DNA from: an uncultured Bacteroidales bacterium
Lineage (GTDB): Bacteria > Bacteroidota > Bacteroidia > Bacteroidales > Paludibacteraceae
Reading direction: 5' to 3'
DNA length: 15,047 bases
Assembly: GCA_903912795.1 (NCBI GenBank)
Contig: CAIWIS010000853.1
Location: forward strand, 1 to 15,047
Shown: positions 1 to 6,809 of the stretch, piece by piece
Layout of the letters: the number at the start of each line of letters is the position of its first letter
Position numbering within the stretch: position 1 is the stretch's first letter
Program-made: the position numbers and the translations under genes
The notes under the pieces: generated by a model
Seen by the model: the letters and a program-made list of their open reading frames with translations, nothing else
Database searches by the model: none
Told to the model about the DNA's origin: nothing

Positions 1-1473
1 GACAACCGTTGTCATGCAACCTATAGCATAATTTTGAGCTGTTGGTGGCTTTTGTACACAAAAACGACCTTGACCAGTTACGGTTCCGCCCCAGATAACT
101 GAGTGTGCAGCCGACCAACCATGACCAGAACCATAGTTGCCGCGATTATAAAAAGCAACAACTTCTGAGGCATCTTGCGAATTCGTATTCGTCCAATTGT
201 CAATAAGCAACCCTTGAGACCAAAGACGATGACCCTCACTGGAGGTGTAATTGTAATCGGCCGTATGTTTGTAAACCACTATACCCGATACTGTGCTTGT
301 GCCATTCGATATGTAGGCATGACGTGCATATTTTGCATAACAATTGGAAATTAAAATCAACTGGGATGCCCATTCGTTACAAAAATTGTATCTATATCCG
401 CCTGTGATAGTGCCAATTGGGTCTATGGAGCTGCAATTGTCAATGGTTACACGCGTTGCAATGGATGTTGTAATGCCGTTCGTACTAAAATGCAACACCG
501 TGACATTTGTTACCCATGCATCCTGAATTTTGCCAAGCCATATCGCATTTGCGGAGTGGTTGGCTACATCTCCTGCAGCATTTGTGGGTAATTCGTTAAG
601 TGGATTTTTAATGTCAACCCGAAGTTTTTCAATGCCAATATTCGTAAGGATTCCGGTGCGGGTAGTTTTATAAAAATAGCTTTGCGATAGCGATTTATTA
701 AGCGTATTAAATACCGGTGCATCAAGGGTAATTGTAGAACCGTTAATGGCAGTAATATATCGGTTGTATTTTATATCGAGCGCTTCTGACTTCCAATAGA
801 GTGTTTCGCCTGTGCCACCATTATCAACGGCATTTACCCAGGCTGTTGTTTTAGGGTGTACAATTACAATATTGTCTCCCACAGCGAATCCGCTAGTGCT
901 TGCGGCAGTAAAGGATTTGGCACCAACATACACCACGGCATCTGTAATATTGACATTACTGCCCGATTTATCAGACCATGCCGAACTTCCCGAGCCATCA
1001 TTCCCTCCTCCAGCTATAATTACAGTTGGTTGAGTAGTTTTGTTGCCTGTCGAAGCGATAATTGTATTGGTGGCAGGGGCACTTCCATCTCCCACACCAC
1101 GAAGTACTACTCCAGATGCATTTATTCTAATTATTCCTGAAACACTATACGTTCCGGCGTTCATGAGTACAGCGCCACGAATCCCGTTTGCATCGGGTGT
1201 TCGCGCAGCAACAGTATTGATGGCGTTCTGAATATTCGCCGTATTATCACCAGTAACCGGACTAATTGTTGCCCGCACAGTAATACTTGGTATAGCTACG
1301 GTTCCATTTTTGTAACCTGCATAACTAAAATCAGGGATTTTATTGCCTTCCGAGTCTGATGTATAGCTCAGCTTGCCATTTGCATCAAACTTTACAATGT
1401 TCGATTGCCATTGAGAAAAAATTGATAATGTGATAAATAAATTTGCTAAAATGCATAATAGTGATTTTTTCAT
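1..1473 (-). CDS. Secreted right-handed beta-helix (pectate-lyase-like) protein, 3' end cut by the window edge
   Basis: The minus-strand frame starting at ATG 1473 stays open for 491 codons to the left edge, so the C-terminus is missing. It starts with a Sec signal peptide (MKKSLLCILANLFITLSIFS, cleavage around residue 20-21) and has no lipobox. The mature region has a short strand-rich lead-in containing IPDFSYAGYKNG, then GVVLRGVGDG (about 121-130), as found at the start of many parallel beta-helix carbohydrate-active proteins of the pectate-lyase superfamily. Short repeated beta-strand and Asn-rich turns follow. Possible functional residues sit in YARHAY (H385), SEGHRLW (E413, H415) and GHGWSAAH (H451, H457). 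Proteins of this fold are lyases, glycosidases or esterases, so the exact reaction cannot be assigned. It follows the GH30 gene after 85 bp with no terminator between them, so the two are probably co-transcribed. A C-terminal T9SS domain may lie in the missing part. The fold is fairly secure and the function is not. Confidence 0.8.
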   Translation of the reverse strand, partial: MKKSLLCILANLFITLSIFSQWQSNIVKFDANGKLSYTSDSEGNKIPDFSYAGYKNGTVAIPSITVRATISPVTGDNTANIQNAINTVAARTPDANGIRGAVLMNAGTYSVSGIIRINASGVVLRGVGDGSAPATNTIIASTGNKTTQPTVIIAGGGNDGSGSSAWSDKSGSNVNITDAVVYVGAKSFTAASTSGFAVGDNIVIVHPKTTAWVNAVDNGGTGETLYWKSEALDIKYNRYITAINGSTITLDAPVFNTLNKSLSQSYFYKTTRTGILTNIGIEKLRVDIKNPLNELPTNAAGDVANHSANAIWLGKIQDAWVTNVTVLHFSTNGITTSIATRVTIDNCSSIDPIGTITGGYRYNFCNEWASQLILISNCYAKYARHAYISNGTSTVSGIVVYKHTADYNYTSSEGHRLWSQGLLIDNWTNTNSQDASEVVAFYNRGNYGSGHGWSAAHSVIWGGTVTGQGRFCVQKPPTAQNYAIGCMTTVV

Positions 1474-1558
1474 GATTTTTTAATTTAAATGATGATTATT
1501 TAAAAGTTTAATTAATTACAATCATAAATTTATATTAAGCCAAACCAAACATGTAATT
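1474..1558 (-). other. Short AT-rich intergenic gap, GH30 gene to beta-helix gene
   Basis: These 85 bp are almost entirely A and T. I see no GC-rich hairpin with a T-run and no convincing TTTG / TANNTTTG promoter pair on the minus strand. The simplest reading is an intra-operon spacer that carries an A-rich leader for the beta-helix gene (AATTAAAAAATC just before its ATG). Such leaders are usual in Bacteroidota, where Shine-Dalgarno sites are weak or absent. Confidence 0.5.
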
Positions 1559-3718
1559 TTAAACTAAAATCTTACGCGAAATAGTCTTATTTCCCGTCTT
1601 AGCTATGATAATATAAAAGCCACTCTTGAGTTTAATATTTTCTCTTCCATTTGCATTTACATTCTGCATAGTACACACTTGTTGTCCAAGCGAATTATAA
1701 ATTGCCAGGTTAATTTTGTCGGAATAATTAAAGTTAGTATATAAATATCCATCTGAAAAATACATATCTCCAATAGTTCTATCTACTTCATTAACTGACG
1801 ATTCAATCTGATTGATCGGTATCACAAAAGTGATAATAGTTTCAGATGACATATCACAATTCAATGTAGTTGACGTAAGATCAAACGCAGAAACCGAAAG
1901 CTTTGTACCGATTGACTCTTGAGCGCGTGTACGTATCTGAGTTACCCTACCTAAATCTGAAAATTTTGATAGATCAATTGAGAATTTACGTGCATAAGCC
2001 TCTTTGTTGCTCACCACAATGACCAACTCTTTATTGTCGGGACTAACTGCTGTTAGGACATTGCTTGCTGAGTTCGAAATTACGGTGTAACCTGATTTTA
2101 GAAACCGACTGAAGTGCGTTCTTACATAATACGATATAGCTTTGGTAACCGGATTGGTCTTGTCGCTATAAGTCCCAACAAGCAAACCCCAGTTGGGACT
2201 GCCATCCGATGCTAATTGCCAATCGAGCCAAGCTGTACACTTCATAGTGCGCATATCACTAATAATCCGATCCGATACGGTCATGATCCTATAAGCTGTA
2301 CCACCTTCTATATCCAATGGTCCCGATTCTGTTTGCCACAATTTCAAATTATTGGATTTTGCAAAGCTGGCCAAACCGCTACGGTTCGAACCATAATAGG
2401 AGTGAACTGAAATTAAATTCATTTTAGGTAAAATATCACCAGCAGATTTGTATGAATTTAAAGCCGACAAACCATTATCCATGTTATTCGCATCGTTTGC
2501 AGTTATTTGGCAATACGACAACATGTTTTTCTGCGACATTTTAGAATAAAGTTCCCGTATCATTTTGAGTTGATCACTTGTTGAAAAGTAACATCCTTCC
2601 TGATTTCCGAATTTTTTCCACCAGGTACCATCTGGCTCGTTAAATGGTTCGAGATAATCAAACGTAATACCTAGATTATCGTGATAATATTTGGTCACTT
2701 CAGTTAAATAATCAGCAAAGTCGTCGAACATATCTGGCAATAGATTACACACATTACCTTCGACACTGCCCGACGAACAGCCACTAACTGTCATCCAATA
2801 GGGAGGTGAATTTGAAAAGGCAATGAGTTTTACATCATTTACACCTGTATTGGCGATGCGGGACGCAATTAATTGTTGTAATATTCTGCGCTGGTTAGCA
2901 TCCTGATTCCAATTGTAGCTTGATGTGGCCGATGCTTTATATCCCGGCATTTCTCCACCATCTTTTCTAATGTGAGTATGTGTTGGATTATCACCACCAC
3001 CAATATTGAATCTAAATAAGTTCATATTCAAACCGTTTACAGGATCGGTAATCCAGTCGCAAATGTCTTTCACTTTAGCCGCATCGTAGCCACCCATAAT
3101 GTTTGCCCACCAGCAAAGCGAACCACCCCAACCTTCTATCGTTTGATTCCTTGTAGCTGGATCAACCAATGAAGGAGTAATTGAAGTAGAATTCTGACTA
3201 CTCGAAAGCACCATTTGGTCGATATAATAATCACCAGCATCATCTCCCAATTTGACAGCAAATTTTCTAATGTTTGTACCTACAGGTAGAACTAAAATGT
3301 AATCGATCCAGGCATTTTTCGTATTGTTCGATTGCCAGTTTTCGATGATTTGTGTGCCACCATCGGGAGTATAGGTTAAGGCTATTTTTGTAGTGGTGGT
3401 TTTATAAATCAACACATGCAAATACTTATTATCTGCAGTTATTGTTATCGGAGTAGTAAGGGTAATATCAAGACCAGTCCAGTATGGGTCACCGGAACTT
3501 TTCACCACCTTGTAGCAGTTAGATGTAGGATTTACTGTCTCAATGAATGGGTTTGGAGTAGACCAATTACTTGCTGATTTTCCGGCAACAGCATAATTGG
3601 TCCATGAGCTAATTGTAGCAGTAACTGTGCTTGATTCAAAATCCAAAAGAATTGTATCGGCAGCCAATAGCTTCAAATACGAAAAAACAATAAATAGAAA
3701 TAGGATATTTATTTTCAT
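1559..3718 (-). CDS. GH30-family secreted glycoside hydrolase (endo-beta-1,6-galactanase-like) with T9SS sorting domain
   Basis: The protein has 719 residues. A signal peptide (1 to about 20, ending LLAA) is followed by a beta-sandwich of carbohydrate-binding type (about 21-175, ending in DYYIDQMVLS). A GH30-like (beta/alpha)8 barrel spans about 180-540, with a small beta domain at about 541-640. The N-terminal barrel motif GWGGSLCWWAN (196-206) resembles the endo-beta-1,6-galactanase-like GH30 branch (Pfam Glyco_hydr_30_2). The acid/base is probably E361 in FNEP, and the nucleophile E464 in WQTESG. Both are expected for a retaining clan GH-A enzyme and both are present. Residues about 641-719 form a T9SS type A sorting domain (LAIYNSLGQQV, then LKSGFYIIIAKTGNKTISRKILV-type ending), so the enzyme should be exported across the outer membrane by T9SS and either anchored or released. 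It lies after the terminator of the Sus operon, apparently with its own promoter. The substrate (beta-1,6-galactan of arabinogalactan) is an inference; beta-1,6-glucan or xylan remain possible. Confidence 0.88.
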   Translation of the reverse strand: MKINILFLFIVFSYLKLLAADTILLDFESSTVTATISSWTNYAVAGKSASNWSTPNPFIETVNPTSNCYKVVKSSGDPYWTGLDITLTTPITITADNKYLHVLIYKTTTTKIALTYTPDGGTQIIENWQSNNTKNAWIDYILVLPVGTNIRKFAVKLGDDAGDYYIDQMVLSSSQNSTSITPSLVDPATRNQTIEGWGGSLCWWANIMGGYDAAKVKDICDWITDPVNGLNMNLFRFNIGGGDNPTHTHIRKDGGEMPGYKASATSSYNWNQDANQRRILQQLIASRIANTGVNDVKLIAFSNSPPYWMTVSGCSSGSVEGNVCNLLPDMFDDFADYLTEVTKYYHDNLGITFDYLEPFNEPDGTWWKKFGNQEGCYFSTSDQLKMIRELYSKMSQKNMLSYCQITANDANNMDNGLSALNSYKSAGDILPKMNLISVHSYYGSNRSGLASFAKSNNLKLWQTESGPLDIEGGTAYRIMTVSDRIISDMRTMKCTAWLDWQLASDGSPNWGLLVGTYSDKTNPVTKAISYYVRTHFSRFLKSGYTVISNSASNVLTAVSPDNKELVIVVSNKEAYARKFSIDLSKFSDLGRVTQIRTRAQESIGTKLSVSAFDLTSTTLNCDMSSETIITFVIPINQIESSVNEVDRTIGDMYFSDGYLYTNFNYSDKINLAIYNSLGQQVCTMQNVNANGRENIKLKSGFYIIIAKTGNKTISRKILV

Positions 3719-3814
3719 TATTTGCTGACTCTATTAAAAGATTTAATTGTACAAAGGAACAAAAGATTAGCAATATATAATGTTCGAAAAATACATTGTA
3801 ATACTATTTTTGTC

Positions 3815-3822
3815 CAAATATA
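3815..3822 (-). promoter_or_regulatory. Candidate Bacteroidota -7 box (TATATTTG) for the GH30 unit
   Basis: Read on the minus strand, 3822-3815 is TATATTTG, an exact match to the Bacteroidota primary-sigma -7 consensus TANNTTTG. A TTTG at 3841-3838, inside a T-run, could act as the -33 box, but the 15 nt spacing is shorter than the usual 19-21 nt. Transcription would start roughly 90-100 nt before the GH30 start codon. The position just after the terminator supports the call; the poor spacing weakens it. Confidence 0.35.
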
Positions 3823-3900
3823 ATGATTTACGCATAGCAAAAAAACAATCCAGTAGTTTACAACCATTAACGCAGAAATCAATTTTGAAAACAAACAATA

Positions 3901-3924
3901 AATCCCGCCATTTCGAGCGGGATT
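3901..3924 (-). terminator. Intrinsic terminator of the susC/susD operon
   Basis: A perfect 8 bp inverted repeat (AATCCCGC / GCGGGATT) with an 8 nt loop lies about 60 nt after the stop codon of the DUF1735 lipoprotein gene. On the minus strand the stem is followed by a T-rich tail (TTATTGTTTG). It is a GC-rich stem in otherwise AT-rich DNA. It separates the transporter operon from the enzyme genes downstream. Confidence 0.75.
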
Positions 3925-3985
3925 AAATTATATTTTCATTTCTATAAAATTGTATTACAATAAAAGAAGTGCCATAATACTTTCA

Positions 3986-4960
3986 TTAATAGTGACTCGG
4001 ATTCTCGTCTTGCCACTCATTCACACCATCGCGTACACGATTACGGAAAGTTAGTGTATCAGTAGCATAACAAATATTACCTTGTGTATCGGTATATTTG
4101 TAACTAAGGAAAATCTTACGATTTTGTAATAATTTTGCCTTATTAAAACTTGAAGGACCTTCGGCCGTATAAGCAAAAGTAGATCCTAACACTCGATTTA
4201 TAGCTATTGTTCCATCGCTATTAAGTGATATCTTAAGTTCGGGTTTTGAGCTTGTTACGTTAGAATAACCATTAATCGTCAATTCAAATGGAGCAATTGT
4301 TTTGAGTGCCCAAATATTGGCTTCAGGCTGCGGTATGCTAGTGAAATATTTTACAGTATCTTTTAAAACATTAGCTGCCGTAAAACGAATAGTTTTACCT
4401 CCATGCCAGTAGTTCCCAAACAACATATTTTCGTATTTTACACCAATAATTGTTGTTTTTTTCAATGGTAAAATTGAATCCACATCCGCAGTTGTAATCA
4501 TGAAAGGCAATACGTAATTTGGATTTAATGATTCAGGATCAGCTAAAAAACTGGCCGAATCGGGACGAATTGTTATACGACCAACATGTTGTCCTTTGGT
4601 GATAATAAATTTAGAACCATCAGTCAAACTATAGTAGTTTGTTGGTAGCAAAGCTAAAGATGTTAACCCGGTTGTTGCCGTTTTAATATAAGCCAACGAA
4701 CTTGCTTGCATGGCAGTGAGTGCAGCCGGTGTTATCAATGCAGGGTCAATAATATAGTTCACTACGCGGTCTTTGCTATTGATGCTTGCGCCTGCAAAGG
4801 CCACACCAATATCAAACTTCATACCTTCGCCCACAACAAATGTTCGCACATCATATTGATACGTGAAATAGGTACTGTTAACTGTATAATCACTAATGTA
4901 ATCATCGTAACATGAAGTGAATGTTAGCGCAACGATTAGAATTGTCAAAAAGTTTTTCAT
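3986..4960 (-). CDS. PUL surface lipoprotein, DUF1735 / DUF4361-like (putative glycan-binding)
   Basis: The protein has 324 residues. It is a lipoprotein: the lipobox TFTSC places the acylated cysteine at residue 17. The following YDD puts acidic residues at +2 and +3, which agrees with the Bacteroidota signal for display on the outer leaflet. Residues about 30-160 look like a DUF1735-type domain, ending in YVLPFMITTADVDS. Residues about 175-320 form a second beta-rich part (FGNYWHGGKTIRF at the start) like DUF4361-type C-terminal domains. I see no catalytic motif. As the last gene of the operon, 42 bp after susD-like B, it fits the place of a SusE-like or surface glycan-binding protein that holds polysaccharide near the transporters. 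Family naming is from sequence pattern only; the binding role is inferred from family and position. Confidence 0.8.
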   Translation of the reverse strand: MKNFLTILIVALTFTSCYDDYISDYTVNSTYFTYQYDVRTFVVGEGMKFDIGVAFAGASINSKDRVVNYIIDPALITPAALTAMQASSLAYIKTATTGLTSLALLPTNYYSLTDGSKFIITKGQHVGRITIRPDSASFLADPESLNPNYVLPFMITTADVDSILPLKKTTIIGVKYENMLFGNYWHGGKTIRFTAANVLKDTVKYFTSIPQPEANIWALKTIAPFELTINGYSNVTSSKPELKISLNSDGTIAINRVLGSTFAYTAEGPSSFNKAKLLQNRKIFLSYKYTDTQGNICYATDTLTFRNRVRDGVNEWQDENPSHY

Positions 4961-5002
4961 ATAATTAAATAGTAATTTGTAAATGAATAAATTGTAAATA
5001 AA

Positions 5003-6808
5003 CTAATTCCAGCCGTCCCAGCCTTCATTTTGAACTAAATTGCTCATTTTCATTATTTCAGAATATGGTATTGGTAAATAAGCCGATTTGAAATTTCTAT
5101 TTTCAACTTCTACTTTCGAATAAGTAAAGGTAGTTTCGTTTATTTTATTTATATCAACCCCATGAGCTGCTTTATTTAATTCAGTAAGACTAGTTGACCA
5201 CCGACGTAAATCGTAGAAACGCATTCCTTCAAAACATGTTTCCAAACGTCGCTCATTTTTTACAAAATATTCAAATTTCGTTTTGCCTTCAAGTGCTACT
5301 TCTGATAAATATGGATCAGTAGTAATGCCTGTGGCATTGTCATATGTATTGCGTTTACGTAGATAACTAATTGCATCTTTTGCCGATATGCCGTATTTTG
5401 CGGCATCGGTTGGTCCAACAACCTGATTAGCTGCTTCGGCAAAATTTAGCACTAAATGTGCCCAACGAAAAAAGAATTTTGCATGTTGTGCTTTTTTTAT
5501 GGTGCTGTTGGACCAGTTTAGACCCATGAATACAAACTTCTTGATATGATAGTTTGTACGGCTGTTTGAAGGAGAAGATAAACGAGCATCCTTACCTCCA
5601 ACATAATTTTGAAAAGTATACATATCCGTAGTCGTACCTTCTTGCTTAATCGTTTCATTGTTATAAAATATATTACTATAAAAACGCGGATCCCGATTCA
5701 AATATGGATTTGACGGATCGTAGCCACCACGATTGGTTGGATCGTTGATAGGATATCCGTTTTTCATTGGAAATGATTCAACTAAGTCCTCTGTTGCACC
5801 CATAGCGCCATCTCCCTGAAAACCACCCGGATAAAACATGCGCTCCATTGCATCGCTACTGCTCAAATAACGAGAACTGAAAACGATACCTGGGAAAATA
5901 GGACTAAACCATTCAACTTTATTGGCAGGACTAAAACCTCCGGCAATATTATCTTTCGTTAATTTAAAATCAATCACTTTTTTTGCATTCACAGCTGCAC
6001 TATCCCATCGAGCTATCTGATTCTCGGGGTTGAAACGAGGACTTGCCCATGTTAAGTATAATTGCGATTTGATAGATAGCATTGTGAGTCCATCCATGCG
6101 TCCCCAGTATTTACTGCCGGCATAGATTTTATCGTTTGGATCTGTTACTAAATAATCGCGGTGTGCAATGGGTAAATATTTGATTGCTGAATCACAGTCC
6201 ATTATTATCCTTTTCACACACTCATCGTATGTGTTGCGTGCCAAATTAATATTCGAATTTGGATCCAATGGTTCAGTTACAATTGGAAAACCGAGCATTT
6301 GTCCTGTCATAGATTTCCCGCCAAATTTTTGGAGCAAATCCCACTCAAACCAAGCACGTAATGCATAAGCTTCGCCATGTAAGCGTGTACGAACTAAATC
6401 GTTATAATGTGGCTTTACTAAATAGCGCGTATTATAACCTTTATTGTCCTTTAAAAAAGTATTTAAAAGATATAAAGCTTGATAGTCTCTTGACCAATAG
6501 GAGGCGAAAATATCCTGCCCTGTAGTTAATGTGCCTACAGCAAATTTTGATATACTGCTGGTAGTACTCGTATAAACAGCATTGTCCGTAGCACAATCAA
6601 GTACTGCACCTTCGTTATCGTTATAGTTTTGGGGCATTAGTTGGTAGCAACTATTTACCAAGCCAGCCACTTTATCCTGATACTCCCACAAATCATTGCT
6701 CGATATATCACCATTTGGATAGGGCTCTAAAAAGTCGGCACACGAACTTAATAAAACTAAAACAAGCCCCAAGATTGATAATTTTGTATATTTCATATTA
6801 TTATCCAT
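5003..6808 (-). CDS. SusD/RagB-family outer-membrane lipoprotein B
   Basis: The protein has 601 residues, a usual SusD length. The lipobox LLSSC gives an acylated cysteine at residue 23. Family marks in order are RLHGEAYALRAW (TPR helices, about 142-153), LVESFPMKNGYPI (342-354), LNRDPRF (370-376), NFAEAANQVVGP (455-466), AISYLRKRN (479-487) and KNERRLETCFEGMRFYDLRRW-like text (517-537). SusD proteins act as a hinged lid on the SusC barrel and bind the incoming oligosaccharide at the cell surface. The ATG at 6808 is 1 bp after the stop of susC-like B, consistent with coupled translation. A second ATG four codons later (6796) gives a more typical signal peptide (MKYTKLSILG) and may be the true start. 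Ligand specificity cannot be read from the sequence. Confidence 0.95.
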   Translation of the reverse strand: MDNNMKYTKLSILGLVLVLLSSCADFLEPYPNGDISSNDLWEYQDKVAGLVNSCYQLMPQNYNDNEGAVLDCATDNAVYTSTTSSISKFAVGTLTTGQDIFASYWSRDYQALYLLNTFLKDNKGYNTRYLVKPHYNDLVRTRLHGEAYALRAWFEWDLLQKFGGKSMTGQMLGFPIVTEPLDPNSNINLARNTYDECVKRIIMDCDSAIKYLPIAHRDYLVTDPNDKIYAGSKYWGRMDGLTMLSIKSQLYLTWASPRFNPENQIARWDSAAVNAKKVIDFKLTKDNIAGGFSPANKVEWFSPIFPGIVFSSRYLSSSDAMERMFYPGGFQGDGAMGATEDLVESFPMKNGYPINDPTNRGGYDPSNPYLNRDPRFYSNIFYNNETIKQEGTTTDMYTFQNYVGGKDARLSSPSNSRTNYHIKKFVFMGLNWSNSTIKKAQHAKFFFRWAHLVLNFAEAANQVVGPTDAAKYGISAKDAISYLRKRNTYDNATGITTDPYLSEVALEGKTKFEYFVKNERRLETCFEGMRFYDLRRWSTSLTELNKAAHGVDINKINETTFTYSKVEVENRNFKSAYLPIPYSEIMKMSNLVQNEGWDGWN

Positions 6809-6809
6809 T

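Larger units (their letters stand above)
3719..3985 (-). other. Intergenic region between the Sus operon and the enzyme unit
   Basis: This 267 bp gap is the longest non-coding stretch in the window. It contains the intrinsic terminator of the Sus operon near its upstream end and a candidate promoter in the middle. About 95 bp of AT-rich untranslated leader then precede the GH30 ATG at 3718. I see no open frame, tRNA-like structure or further strong hairpin in it. Confidence 0.6.

Noticed and set aside
344..1231. Several short plus-strand open frames opposite the beta-helix gene
   Set aside because: They lie within the antisense of a long, convincing coding frame, have no recognisable domains and overlap one another, so they are shadows.
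1474..1558. Possible promoter or terminator between the GH30 and beta-helix genes
   Set aside because: I found no GC-rich hairpin with a T-run and no TTTG / TANNTTTG pair with acceptable spacing, only low-complexity AT sequence.
4977..4999. Two copies of TTGTAAAT with a 15 nt period in the gap before the DUF1735 lipoprotein gene
   Set aside because: The DNA is very AT-rich and short, so repeats of 8 bp are expected by chance, and nothing else supports an operator.
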